DNA of 64,000 bases from Streptomyces sp. 846.5 (GTDB lineage: Bacteria > Actinomycetota > Actinomycetes > Streptomycetales > Streptomycetaceae), in NCBI RefSeq assembly GCF_004365705.1, contig NZ_SOBN01000001.1:2124555-2188554 (forward strand), in the 5' to 3' direction. The notes beneath the pieces are model-generated. The model searched no databases, was not told where the DNA came from, and saw nothing but the letters and a program-made list of their open reading frames with translations. The translations under genes and the position numbers were made by a program. Each line of letters begins with the position of its first letter. Within the stretch, counting starts at the first letter, position 1. Below are positions 25,533-34,504 of the stretch, piece by piece.

Positions 25533-26685
25533 CCTTCGTGCGGACGGCATCGAGCCAGGGGGCGCGGGCGCGCAGCCGGCGGACCGCGGCGGCGCGCAGG
25601 CCGATGGCCGCCGCGTGGACGGCCACCGCGGGCGCCCCGCCCAGCAGCAGCCGCTCGTTGCGGGCCTGCTCGGGGCGCCAGCGCTGCTTGTAGGGCTCGT
25701 CGCCGCGCAGCAGGCTCAGCTCGCCGCGACCGGTGGCGACGGCGTGGGCCGCGCTCTCCCGGAGCAGTATTCCGGCGACGTCCACCCGCTCCCGCAGCTC
25801 CGGGCGCACCCCGTAGAGGTAGAGCGCGGACAGTCCGTGCACCTGCAGCGTCAGATCGCAGGCCACCAGCTCGCCGTCGAGGCGGTACTGACGGACGGTC
25901 GCGCGACCGGCGGCGGCCATCCGCTCGGCGGACCGCGACAGGTGCTCGGCGAAGCGGGAGCGCAGATGCTCGGGGGTGACGCCGCGGCCGCGCCACTGCA
26001 GCTCGTGCAGGGCCAGCAGCTCGCGGAGGGCCCCGGGCACCTCTTCGGGCGGCACCGTGCGGGTCTCGACCCCGGCGGCCTCCAGCCGACGCAGCTTGAC
26101 CCGGCTGCGCTGCGCGGTGCGTCCCGGCAGCCGGGACACCAGCTCCTCCATCGGCACGGCGGGCAGATGCTGGCACAGCGAGTCGGGCAGCCGCCGGGCC
26201 GCCCCCGGCCAGTGCTCGGCGATCCGGTGCGCGGCCGATCCCGGGCGCAGCTCGCGCAGGTCGAGCGCGACCCAGGGACGACGCAGGCCGAGCCCAACGG
26301 CCAGCGCCCGGGCCAGCACCGCCGCGGTCCGCTCGGCGTCGGCGTCGTCCAGCAGCACGTCCAGGAAGTCGGTCAGCCCCTGGCCGACCCCGGTCAGCAG
26401 CGGCAGCACTCGCCGACGCAGCATCAGCGGGGCCGCGCCCACCAGGACGCCGTCCCGACGCACCGTCACCACCCGCAGCCGTCCGGGCCTGCCGTAGCTG
26501 TGCCACCAGGAGGAGAGCCAGGCGTGGCTCTGGAACGGGGTGGCCGTGGCGCAGCGGTCGACCAGGTCGTCCCAGTCGGCGGCCAGGGCGTCGAAGGCGG
26601 CGGCGTCCCGCACCGTGCACACCTCGGTCACCGGGGCCGGGGCCTGCGCCGGTACCGGGGAAGCGGTGAGCTGAGGTGCCGTCAT
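25510..26685 (-). CDS. CelD/BcsL-like GNAT acyltransferase
   Basis: A 391-residue protein with the CelD/BcsL acetyltransferase pattern: ATPFQSHAWLSSWWHSYG near residue 50, and a GNAT half with ALYLYGVRPELRERVDVAGILLRESAAHAVATG followed by LSLLRGDEPYKQRW. Such proteins occur in cellulose and exopolysaccharide loci and are thought to add acyl groups or amino acids. It is the last gene of the leftward exopolysaccharide operon and overlaps the Wzz-like gene by 4 bases. Confidence 0.8.
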   Translation of the reverse strand: MTAPQLTASPVPAQAPAPVTEVCTVRDAAAFDALAADWDDLVDRCATATPFQSHAWLSSWWHSYGRPGRLRVVTVRRDGVLVGAAPLMLRRRVLPLLTGVGQGLTDFLDVLLDDADAERTAAVLARALAVGLGLRRPWVALDLRELRPGSAAHRIAEHWPGAARRLPDSLCQHLPAVPMEELVSRLPGRTAQRSRVKLRRLEAAGVETRTVPPEEVPGALRELLALHELQWRGRGVTPEHLRSRFAEHLSRSAERMAAAGRATVRQYRLDGELVACDLTLQVHGLSALYLYGVRPELRERVDVAGILLRESAAHAVATGRGELSLLRGDEPYKQRWRPEQARNERLLLGGAPAVAVHAAAIGLRAAAVRRLRARAPWLDAVRTKVRELTAR

Positions 26686-27428
26686 CGACGGGCCTGGGTC
26701 GCGGACTGGCGGGGGCGCTTGGAACCCGTCTCGGTGGGGGCGGAGGCGGAGTCCGGGGCCGGGGTCTCGTCGGGGGCCGGCTCGGCGGGCAGTTCGTCGG
26801 TCGGCGCGTCCTCGGAGAGACCGTCCGAGCGGGGCTGCGGCAGCGGCGAGGGGGCCGGGCCGCCGTCGGCGCGCGACTGCCGGGCCATCATGCCGAGGCC
26901 GCCGACCAGCAGGCCGGCCGCGCCGCCCACCGCCACGTCCAGGCTGCGGGAGGGCGAGCTCGCGGCGGCCGGCCTGGCCGCGGCGGCGAAGGTGATCAGC
27001 CGGACCCTGGTCTGCTTGGACGCGTCGTTGCCGAAGGTCACCAGCGAGCGCGCCACCGCATTGGCCTCGGCGGCGGCCCGTGCGGCCGTCGGCGCGCTGC
27101 CGGTGATCTGGACCATCGGCGCGTCCGGCGAGGTGGTCGCCTGGATCAGCGGGGTCAGCTGCGCCAGCGGGACGCCGGTGCTGGCGGACGCGTCCAGCAG
27201 GATCTCCGGCTGGGCGATCACCCGGCCGTAGGCCTGGGCGAAGTTGACGGCGGTGGCGCTGTCGCCGTCCGCCTGCGGCACCACCATCACATAGGCGTTG
27301 GCCTGGAACTGCACCGGCGCGGCCAGCGCGTAGGCGCCACCGCAGGCGGCGCCGAGCGGGACGGCGGCGAGGACGGGCCAGCAGCGGCGCAGGATGCTGC
27401 GCGCGGCGTTACGGCTGGTGTCGGACAT
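26682..27428 (-). CDS. Wzz-like chain-length / polysaccharide export protein
   Basis: A 248-residue protein with a first membrane span (about 15-35), an extracytoplasmic domain starting VQFQANAYVMVVPQ, a second span (about 165-182) and a Pro/Glu/Asp-rich cytoplasmic tail. This is the Wzz/polysaccharide copolymerase plan, but no Walker-type tyrosine-kinase domain is fused or encoded nearby. It probably sets polymer length together with the Wzy-like protein. The stop overlaps the next start by 4 bases. Confidence 0.75.
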   Translation of the reverse strand: MSDTSRNAARSILRRCWPVLAAVPLGAACGGAYALAAPVQFQANAYVMVVPQADGDSATAVNFAQAYGRVIAQPEILLDASASTGVPLAQLTPLIQATTSPDAPMVQITGSAPTAARAAAEANAVARSLVTFGNDASKQTRVRLITFAAAARPAAASSPSRSLDVAVGGAAGLLVGGLGMMARQSRADGGPAPSPLPQPRSDGLSEDAPTDELPAEPAPDETPAPDSASAPTETGSKRPRQSATQARR

Positions 27429-27447
27429 GGCTGCGGGGCTCCTTGGG

Positions 27448-28668
27448 TTATCGAGAGGTCTTCGCCGCGGCAGCGGGCGGGTGCTGGGGAAGCGGAACAG
27501 TGCGGGTAGCAGTGCGGGCAGGGGCAGCGGTGGGGGCAGCGGTGGGGGCGGCGGTACCGGCCCCGCCGAGCTGGTCGTAGAGCTCGGCCACCCGGGGGGC
27601 GAGCCGGGCGATGTCGTAGTGCCGGACCGCCTCCGGCTGCGGCAGCGGCGTACGGCACTGGCGCAGCTGCGCCAGTTCGGCGGCGTAGGCGGCCGGGTCG
27701 GAGCGGACCCGACGGGCCCCCGGGGCCGCCTCCGGCGGGAGTTCGGACAGCGCCGGACCGGAGGACCAGCGCACCGGGAGTCCGGCGGCCAGCCCCTCGA
27801 TCAGCGCCATGCCGAAGGTCTCGTTCCGGGACGGGGCCGCCAGCACGTCCATCGCCGTCAGCAGGTCGGGGACGTCGTCGCGCTCCCCCGCGAACACCAC
27901 CCGGTCGGCGACGCCGGCCGCGCGGGCCCGCCGCTCCAGCGCCGGACGCTCCTCGCCGTCGCCGACCAGCAGCAGCCGGACCCCGCCGTCCCGTTGGGGC
28001 ATCAGGGCCAAGGCGTCCACCAGGACCTCGAACCGCTTGCCCGGGACCAGCCGGCCGAGGCCGCCGACGACCAGCGCGTCCTGCGGCAGGCCCAGGCCGG
28101 CCCGGAGGAACTGACGGGTGGCGGCGCGGGTCGGCGCGGGCTGCGCATAGCGGGCCGCGTCCACGCCGTTGGGGATGGTCAGCACCCGGTGCGCCGGGAC
28201 CTTCCAGTCGGCGAGATGCTCGGCGACCGACTCGGACACCGCCAGGGTGCGCTGCCCCAGCCGCTCCGCGGCCAGGTAGAGGGCGCGCACGCCGGGGGTG
28301 ATCCGGCGGCCCTCGATGACCCCGGGCAGCAGCGAGTGCTCGGTGGCGACCACGGCGCCGACCCCGGCCAGCCGGGCGGCCAGCCGTCCGTAGACGCAGG
28401 CCCGGTAGAGGTGGCAGTGCACCAGGTCGTAACGGCCGTGCCGGATCAGACCGGTGAGCCGGGGCAGCGCGGCCGGGTCCCGGTTGCCGCGCATGCCCAG
28501 GTCGAACACCCGGACGCCGTCCTCGCGCAGGCCCTGGGCCACCGTGCCCGGGTTCTCCAGGGCCACCACGTCGCACCGGTGACGGTCCGGCAGATGCCGG
28601 AGCAGCAGCCGTAGTTGCTGCTCGGCGCCGCCGGCCGCGAGGCCGGTGATCACATGCAGGACCTTCAT
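27448..28668 (-). CDS. GT4 family glycosyltransferase
   Basis: A 406-residue GT-B glycosyltransferase. The N-terminal domain opens VLHVITGLAAGGAEQQ. The nucleotide-sugar domain has GLGRLVPGKRFEVLVDAL and the EX7E motif in NETFGMALIEGL. The last 40 residues are a low-complexity Ala/Pro/Thr tail from a short tandem repeat. It adds an unknown sugar to a lipid-linked repeat unit. It overlaps the deacetylase gene by 4 bases. Confidence 0.9.
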   Translation of the reverse strand: MKVLHVITGLAAGGAEQQLRLLLRHLPDRHRCDVVALENPGTVAQGLREDGVRVFDLGMRGNRDPAALPRLTGLIRHGRYDLVHCHLYRACVYGRLAARLAGVGAVVATEHSLLPGVIEGRRITPGVRALYLAAERLGQRTLAVSESVAEHLADWKVPAHRVLTIPNGVDAARYAQPAPTRAATRQFLRAGLGLPQDALVVGGLGRLVPGKRFEVLVDALALMPQRDGGVRLLLVGDGEERPALERRARAAGVADRVVFAGERDDVPDLLTAMDVLAAPSRNETFGMALIEGLAAGLPVRWSSGPALSELPPEAAPGARRVRSDPAAYAAELAQLRQCRTPLPQPEAVRHYDIARLAPRVAELYDQLGGAGTAAPTAAPTAAPARTATRTVPLPQHPPAAAAKTSR

Positions 28669-29498
28669 CGGGCATCCTCTCCGTCGACCCGGACACGCAG
28701 GCCGCGCAGCCGGTGCCGGGCGCGCTTGGCGCGCAGCCGCAGTCCGTTGTCGCGATCGCCGACGTAGGAGCGCGGCAGCGCCCAGCGGCCGGTGAGCGGG
28801 CCGTGCGCGATGGCGGCGCCGTAGTGGTAGCCACTGTCGCGGACCGCGGCGGCCGCGGCGGCGTCGACCGCGCCGTAGGGGTAGCAGAATCCTCCGACCG
28901 GCTCACCGAGCAGGTCGCGCAGCAGCTCACGGCTGTGCCGGGTCTCCTCGGCCAGGGTTGCGGCGGCGATCCCGGGCAGCGAGCGGTGGTACATGCCGTG
29001 CGAGCCGATCTCGACCCCGCAGTCGTGCAGCCGGAAGATCTGATCCGCCGTCAGCAGCGGCTTGCGTGGCCCCTCGTCCCAGATGTTGTGCCCGCCGAGG
29101 CGGCCGACCACGACGAAGGCGGTGGCGCTGAACCCGTACCGCTGCAGCACCGGCAGCACCCCGCGGGTCAGGTCGGCGTAGCCGTCGTCGAAGGTCAGCC
29201 CGACCAGGTCCGCGGCCCGGCCCAGCGCGTGCGCGCGGAGCAGTTCGCCGAGGCCCACCCCGCGCAGGCCGTGGGCGTGCAGCCAGGCCATCTGCCGGGC
29301 GAAGCGCTCGGGGGTGACGGTGACCCGGTAGGGGTCCTCGGTGTAGTGGTCCACCGAGTGGTACATCAGCGTCCAGGGCGACCGGGCGGGTTTGATCCTG
29401 GGGCCGTGGAAGAGTTCCGTGGTTGAGGGGTCAGCAGGCAGGGGGGCGGTCCTGGCAGTGTCGGACCGGACGCCGTCGGTCCGCGGCTCAGCCACCAT
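28665..29498 (-). CDS. Polysaccharide deacetylase (CE4/NodB-type)
   Basis: A 277-residue NodB-homology protein: catalytic aspartates in LTFDDGYADL, zinc histidines in GSHGMYHRSL, and FCYPYG. No signal peptide is visible, although a proline-rich head precedes the domain, so de-N-acetylation may occur on the cytoplasmic side or by another export route. The ATG at 29498 is chosen for its GGGGAGGG ribosome site and lies 11 bases inside the flippase gene. Confidence 0.85.
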   Translation of the reverse strand: MVAEPRTDGVRSDTARTAPLPADPSTTELFHGPRIKPARSPWTLMYHSVDHYTEDPYRVTVTPERFARQMAWLHAHGLRGVGLGELLRAHALGRAADLVGLTFDDGYADLTRGVLPVLQRYGFSATAFVVVGRLGGHNIWDEGPRKPLLTADQIFRLHDCGVEIGSHGMYHRSLPGIAAATLAEETRHSRELLRDLLGEPVGGFCYPYGAVDAAAAAAVRDSGYHYGAAIAHGPLTGRWALPRSYVGDRDNGLRLRAKRARHRLRGLRVRVDGEDAR

Positions 29499-31287
29499 GG
29501 TGTCCCTCCCCTTCGTCCTTGCCGCCACGGGTCCACAGCCGGGCCGTCAGTGCTGCCATCGGTCCGGTCACCACCGGCGCCCGGAGCACGGCAGCGGCGA
29601 GCACGAAGGCAGCGACGCCGACGACGGCGCCCAGGAGCACCGAGGGCAGCGCGTCGGCGGCGAAGGGCTGGGCCGCCGCGTAGGCGGCCGTGGCGGCGAG
29701 GGCGGCCGCGACCAGCAGCCTGGCCTGGTCCAGCAGGACCGCGCGCAGCCGCAGGGCCACCCCGCGGGTCCTGATGCCCACCAGCAGCAGCACCGCGGTG
29801 AGGGTGATGCCGGTGGCGTTGGCGGCGGCCAGCCCGATCGCTCCGTGGCGTGCCACGGCAGCCAGCCCGATCGTGGTGGTGACCAGCAGTCCGAGGGCCA
29901 TCGCGGCCAGCGGGAACCAGTCGCTGCGGGACCCCGACCTGGCCGGGGCGGTGCCGAAGGCCACCACCGGACGGGTCGAGAAGAACGGCCGGACCAGGGC
30001 GCCGACCATGGCCTGGCCGAGCAGTCCCAGGCTGTAGACGCGCATCACCGAGGCGGTGGCGGCGGTGTCCTGGGCGGTGAAGGCTCCGCGCTGGAACAGG
30101 AGTGCGACGACCTGCGGGGCGCAGGCCATCAGCACGGCGGTGCCGGCCAGGACCAGTGCGCCGATCAGTGCGAGGTCCTTCTGGACCCGGTCCCGGGCCG
30201 CCTCCAGGTCGCCGTCGGCGAGGGCCCTGGCGATGACCGGGAAGGTCACCGTGCACACCAGCACGCCCAGGGTCATCGCCATCTGGGCGACCTTCTCGGC
30301 GTAGTTGAGGTGCGAGATGGTGCCGGGGGCCAGCGAGGAGGCTAGGTAGCGCTCGACGAAGACCTGGGACTGACGGGTGAGGGTGAACAGGGCGATGGGG
30401 AGCAGCGCGAGCGGGCTCAGCACCAGGGCGGGCGAGGCCGTCGGCGGTCGCCGACGGGGCGTCAGGCGGGCGCAGTGGCGGGTGAAGGGCGGCAGCAGGA
30501 CGGCGGTCATGAGGACGCTGCCGAGGGCGACGCCGGCGGCTGCGGCGCGGACTCCGAGGGAGCCGTGCAGCAGCACCATCAGCAGGAGGATGCCGGTGTT
30601 GTAGGCAATGTAGACGGCGCCGGGGGCGGTAAAGCGGCGGTGCGCGCGGAGGCCGGCGCTGAGGTAGCCGGTGAGGCCGAAGGGGAGGACGGTCAGGGCG
30701 GTCAAGCGGGTGCAGACCACGGCGAGGGCGGGGTCGGCGAGGCCGGGGGCGAGGAGGTGGACCAGGAAGGGGGCACCCAGCAGCGTTGCTGCTGAGACGG
30801 CGGTTAGGAGGAGGGCGAGTGGGGGGAGGGTGGCTCCGACCAGGTCTGCTACGGCGGGGGTGGGGGCCGGGGTGCGGGGGGTGGGGGGCTGGTCGCGCAG
30901 TTCCCCGCGCCCCTTGGGTGCTGCATGGTCAGGCGCTGCGGGGACGCTCGCGCTGGCCCGGACCAACCTGCTGCGGGGTGTGGGGACTTGGGGTGGTTGT
31001 TGGGCGGTCTCGGGTTCGGCGGAGAGGGCGAGGCTGAAGGCGGGGACCATGAGGAAGGCCATGGCGTCCTCGATCAGCAGCGGAGCCGCGGTCTCGGGGA
31101 CGGTCCAGGAGACGAGGAAGGCGTCGGTGCCGCGGCCCGCGCCGAAGTAACGGGCCAGCAGGAGGTCGCGGAGCAGGCCGAGCAGGGAGCCGCCGGCGCT
31201 CATCACCGCGGTGATGCCGAAGGCCCGGGCCAGGACGGAGCGGGCGCGGCCGCGGGTCTCGGTGGGGCGGGGTGCGGTCAGGGTCAC
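29488..31287 (-). CDS. MurJ/Wzx-like lipid-linked oligosaccharide flippase
   Basis: A 599-residue multi-span protein of the MurJ/MviN branch of the MOP exporter group. Conserved pieces are SLLGLLRDLLLARYFG and DAFLVSWTVPE at the start, TRQSQVFVERYLAS in the middle and FQRGAFTAQDTA. In this locus it most likely flips the exopolysaccharide repeat unit. A stretch of about 60 residues between the second and third spans (QQPPQVPTPRSRL...DLVGATL) is extra. Part of it is encoded by a copy of the dispersed palindromic element, and base composition drops in this stretch. It overlaps the ligase gene by 4 bases. Confidence 0.85.
   Translation of the reverse strand: MTLTAPRPTETRGRARSVLARAFGITAVMSAGGSLLGLLRDLLLARYFGAGRGTDAFLVSWTVPETAAPLLIEDAMAFLMVPAFSLALSAEPETAQQPPQVPTPRSRLVRASASVPAAPDHAAPKGRGELRDQPPTPRTPAPTPAVADLVGATLPPLALLLTAVSAATLLGAPFLVHLLAPGLADPALAVVCTRLTALTVLPFGLTGYLSAGLRAHRRFTAPGAVYIAYNTGILLLMVLLHGSLGVRAAAAGVALGSVLMTAVLLPPFTRHCARLTPRRRPPTASPALVLSPLALLPIALFTLTRQSQVFVERYLASSLAPGTISHLNYAEKVAQMAMTLGVLVCTVTFPVIARALADGDLEAARDRVQKDLALIGALVLAGTAVLMACAPQVVALLFQRGAFTAQDTAATASVMRVYSLGLLGQAMVGALVRPFFSTRPVVAFGTAPARSGSRSDWFPLAAMALGLLVTTTIGLAAVARHGAIGLAAANATGITLTAVLLLVGIRTRGVALRLRAVLLDQARLLVAAALAATAAYAAAQPFAADALPSVLLGAVVGVAAFVLAAAVLRAPVVTGPMAALTARLWTRGGKDEGEGHHGG
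30893..30914. repeat. Intragenic copy of the GCGCAGTTCCCCGCG element
   Basis: Copy C of the dispersed family, inside the flippase gene. On the coding strand it is read in frame as KGRGELRD. The 22-base core is identical to the three intergenic copies. Confidence 0.85.
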
Positions 31288-32738
31288 GTCGCGGCCTTCC
31301 GGTCCGCACCGGAGGTGCCTTTTCGGTTGCCGACCTGCAGCCCGCCCGTCCTGCTTCTCGTGGGGGTACGGGGGGTCGCCCCCCGGGGAACTGCAGTGAA
31401 GGTGCCGAACGCGGCCAGGCCGACGACCACCGAGACCAGCACCGTGGTGGTGCCGCCGATGTCGGCGTAGAGGAAGTCGACGAGTTGCCAGACCAGCAGC
31501 CCGAGCAGCGCCGCCCCCAGGCCGCCCCGCTCGCGGGCGGTGCGGCGGACGGTACCGAGCAGCAGGGAGAGGAAGAGCACGGCGAAGGCCGTGAGGCCGA
31601 CCAGGCCGTCCTCGCTGAGCAGCAGCAGGTACATGTTGTGGGGAGAGAGCAGCGGCTCGCGGGAGAAGCCCGCGCCCGCGCCGCCGGTGTCGCTGCCCGA
31701 GGAGAGCCGCAGCGGTGCGTGGCCGTCGCGGAACTGGGGGAACTCCTTGGGGCCGACCCCGGTCACCGGGTGGTCCCGCCAGATCCGGCCGGCCGTGGTC
31801 CAGAGGTCGTAGCGGTCGGTCACGGAGTGGTCGGGGGCGGCCCCGGCCACGGTGGTGATGCTGCCGAGCCGCTCGGCGACGCTGGCGCCGCCGAGGCCGA
31901 AGCCGCCGACCAGGACCACGGCAGCGGCGGCGGCGAACAGCGCGCCGCGCAGCGCCAGCCGGACGTCGGAGACGACCAGGGCGACGACGGCGGCGCAGCC
32001 GGTGGCGATCCAGCTGCCCCGGCTGAAGGAGACGGCCAGCGGGAAGACCAGCCCGGCCGCGGTCAGACCGAGCAGCCAGCAGGCGCGGCGGCGTCCGGCC
32101 CGGCGGGCCTCCAGGGCCAGGCCCAGGGCGGCCAGCAGTCCGTAGCTGACGACGGCGGACATGGCCATCACGTCCTGGGACCCGAAGGTGCCGACCGCGC
32201 GGGCGCTGCCGCCGGCGTAGGAGGCGCCGGTGCCGGTGAGGAACTGCTCGGCGCCGACCGCGCCCTCGATCACCGCGGCGCCCACCATCGCGCCCAGCAC
32301 CAGCACCAGGTCCCGGCGCTCGCGCAGGGCGAGCAGCACGGCCAGCGGGACCAGCACGAACACCTGGATGAGTCGGACGAACCCGGACAGGCTCTGGGAC
32401 GGGTCCCGCGAGGCGATGGTGGAGGCGGCCACGGCCACGGCGATCACGCAGAACAGCACCGCAGCCTTGGGCGGGACCAGGGCCCGCCCGGCGCGGAACG
32501 CGGAGAGGACCCGCAGTCCGCAGATCGCCACCAGCCCGACCGAGGCGACGTCGGCCGGGGTCACATGGACGGCCGCGGTGACGTCCTTGTTGCCCAGGGG
32601 CACGCAGACGAGCAGCACCGTCAGCGCCGCCAGGGCGCTGGGACGCCGCAGCAGCGCCAGCAGCGCCTCCCGCCGTCCGGGCGGTGCGCCGGTCTGTTGG
32701 TTGGCCTGCCGTGGCTGCGGCACGCTGAGAAGGGTCAC
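31284..32738 (-). CDS. O-antigen ligase / Wzy-type polymerase family protein
   Basis: A 484-residue membrane protein with about 11 hydrophobic spans and the Wzy_C/ligase loop region, including LAVSFSRGSWIA and, in the large extracytoplasmic loop, HPVTGVGPKEFPQ and PHNMYLLLLSEDGLVGL (the conserved His). In a Wzx/Wzy system it would polymerise repeat units. The final 35 residues are basic, low-complexity and encoded by G-rich repeat-like DNA. Confidence 0.85.
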   Translation of the reverse strand: MTLLSVPQPRQANQQTGAPPGRREALLALLRRPSALAALTVLLVCVPLGNKDVTAAVHVTPADVASVGLVAICGLRVLSAFRAGRALVPPKAAVLFCVIAVAVAASTIASRDPSQSLSGFVRLIQVFVLVPLAVLLALRERRDLVLVLGAMVGAAVIEGAVGAEQFLTGTGASYAGGSARAVGTFGSQDVMAMSAVVSYGLLAALGLALEARRAGRRRACWLLGLTAAGLVFPLAVSFSRGSWIATGCAAVVALVVSDVRLALRGALFAAAAAVVLVGGFGLGGASVAERLGSITTVAGAAPDHSVTDRYDLWTTAGRIWRDHPVTGVGPKEFPQFRDGHAPLRLSSGSDTGGAGAGFSREPLLSPHNMYLLLLSEDGLVGLTAFAVLFLSLLLGTVRRTARERGGLGAALLGLLVWQLVDFLYADIGGTTTVLVSVVVGLAAFGTFTAVPRGATPRTPTRSRTGGLQVGNRKGTSGADRKAAT

Positions 32739-32745
32739 CGCGGTG

Positions 32746-34308
32746 TCAGCTCCCGTCGGACTGGAGCACCGAGGAGATGGTGCGCAGCAGGATCTTGACG
32801 TCCTGCCAGAGGCTCCAGCTCTCGATGTAGTAGTTGTCGAAGCGGGTCCTGTCCTCGATGGAGGTGTCCCCGCGTAGGCCGTTGACCTGGGCGAATCCGG
32901 TGATGCCGACCGGCACCCGGTGCCGGTCGCGGTACTGCGGGTAGGCCTGGGCGAAGCGGGTCACGAAGTAGGGGCGCTCGGGGCGGGGGCCGACCAGGCT
33001 CATCTCGCCGCGCAGCACGTTCCACAGTTGCGGGAGCTCGTCCAGGGAGGTGCGGCGCAGGAAGCGGCCGATCGCGCTCATCCGCTGGTCCTGGGAGATG
33101 TTCCAGCGGGTGGCCGACTCCTGCTCGTCGGCCGGGCGCAGGCTGCGGAACTTGAGCACGGTGAAGGTCTCGCCGTCCAGGCCGATCCGCTCCTGACGGA
33201 AGATCACCCCCGGGCCGCCGTCCACCCGTACCGCGATCGCGCAGGCGGCCAGGATCGGGGCGGCCAGCAGCAGGCCGAGGCCGGCCAGACCGGCGTCGAC
33301 GGCGCGCTTGACCGCCCAGGACGGCCGACGCATCGCGGTGGGCCCGAGCCGCAGACAGGGGAACCCCCAGAGGTGGTCGCCCACCACGGTGCGGCGGTTG
33401 CCGTACTCGAAGGCGCCGAACTCCGGGAAACCGGGCACGAACCAGACCTCGCAGCCGTGGCCGGAGCTGGTGCGCAGGGTCTGCGCGACCTCGGCGTCGT
33501 CGGCCCCGCCGGAGGTGAGGATGACGTCGCGGATGCCCCGCGCGGGGATCGCCAGATCGAGCACCGCGGGACCGCCGAGCACCGGGACGGCGGAGTCGGA
33601 CGGCAGGAAGAGCGGCTCGGGGTCGATGAACCCGACCGGGCGCAGCCCGTACTCGGGGTGGTCGAGCAGGGCGGCGGCGATCCGCTGGCCGATGTGCCCG
33701 GCCCCGGCGATCAGGGTCGGCCGGGGACGGCGCCGGTGGTGGCGGCGGAGCAGTGCGTAGACGGCGCCCCGCCCCAGCACGTCCAGGCCGAGCTGGCACA
33801 GCACCAGCGCGACCAGCAGCCGGAGGTCCACCGGGACCACGGAGAGCCAGAGGCCGTGCAGGCCCCGGTCGAGCGTCAGCGCGAGGGAGACGGCGACGGC
33901 GGCGCGCGCCGCGAGCGAGGGGATCTCGTCGAGGACCGAGGGGGCCAGCCGCAACCGGTAGAGCCCGCCGTAGGAGTTGAGCAGCACCAGCACCGGCAGG
34001 ATGACGAAGGCCGCCCACAGCACCCGGACCGGCTCGCCCGAACCCAGCAGCGCCAGGGCCAGCACCGGCGCGAGCGCGTCCACGGCGAGCAGGGCGGCCG
34101 GGATCCCGGTGCCGGCGCGCCGCCGCCGACGGCGCACGGCGGGTGCGGTGACCGCCGCGGCGCGCTCCACGGCGGTTGACGGGGAGGTGAGTTGGACCGT
34201 GCCCAACCCGGAGGGAGTCGGCCCGGTCAGAGTCGGCCCGGTCAGAGTGGGCGCGGTCGGAGTCGACGCAGTGGCACGCGGCAGTTCGTCGTTGTCAATG
34301 GTGGTCAT
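32746..34308 (-). CDS. Polyprenyl-phosphate sugar-1-phosphate transferase (WcaJ/CpsE type)
   Basis: A 520-residue initiating enzyme of exopolysaccharide synthesis: it moves a sugar-1-phosphate from a nucleotide sugar to undecaprenyl phosphate. About four N-terminal spans are followed by a CoA-binding-like domain (TLIAGAGHIGQRIAAALLD). A further span leads to the catalytic domain with FRQERIGLDGETFTVLKFRS, RRTSLDELPQLWNVL and SLVGPRPERPYFV. The ATG at 34308 has GAGGAG 11 bases upstream. A small Thr/Pro repeat (PTLTGPTLTGPT) occurs near the N-terminus. Confidence 0.92.
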   Translation of the reverse strand: MTTIDNDELPRATASTPTAPTLTGPTLTGPTPSGLGTVQLTSPSTAVERAAAVTAPAVRRRRRRAGTGIPAALLAVDALAPVLALALLGSGEPVRVLWAAFVILPVLVLLNSYGGLYRLRLAPSVLDEIPSLAARAAVAVSLALTLDRGLHGLWLSVVPVDLRLLVALVLCQLGLDVLGRGAVYALLRRHHRRRPRPTLIAGAGHIGQRIAAALLDHPEYGLRPVGFIDPEPLFLPSDSAVPVLGGPAVLDLAIPARGIRDVILTSGGADDAEVAQTLRTSSGHGCEVWFVPGFPEFGAFEYGNRRTVVGDHLWGFPCLRLGPTAMRRPSWAVKRAVDAGLAGLGLLLAAPILAACAIAVRVDGGPGVIFRQERIGLDGETFTVLKFRSLRPADEQESATRWNISQDQRMSAIGRFLRRTSLDELPQLWNVLRGEMSLVGPRPERPYFVTRFAQAYPQYRDRHRVPVGITGFAQVNGLRGDTSIEDRTRFDNYYIESWSLWQDVKILLRTISSVLQSDGS

Positions 34309-34504
34309 CCGCGCACGTACTCCTCTGCTGTGTGCCCATGGGGACGGGGCCCTCCCGAAGCCCGGGCTCGGTCGAGGTAGCACCTGCCGTCGCGATCGAC
34401 GACTCGGCCCGATTGCGACAAAAGGAATGAAGCAGGCAAATACGACAGTACAGAATGTCTCCAGTCGTTTTCTCAGCCGACGTGCTCATTCACACCGATG
34501 AGCA

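Noticed and set aside
27480-27570. Short tandem GGCAGCGGTGGG-type repeats
   Set aside because: They only encode the Ala/Pro/Thr tail of the glycosyltransferase; too few and irregular for a functional repeat array.
31362-31395. G/C-run palindrome (GGTCGCCCCCCGG) at the end of the O-antigen-ligase-like gene
   Set aside because: Resembles a common streptomycete repeat but only one copy was seen here, so it is noted in the gene entry and not called as a repeat.
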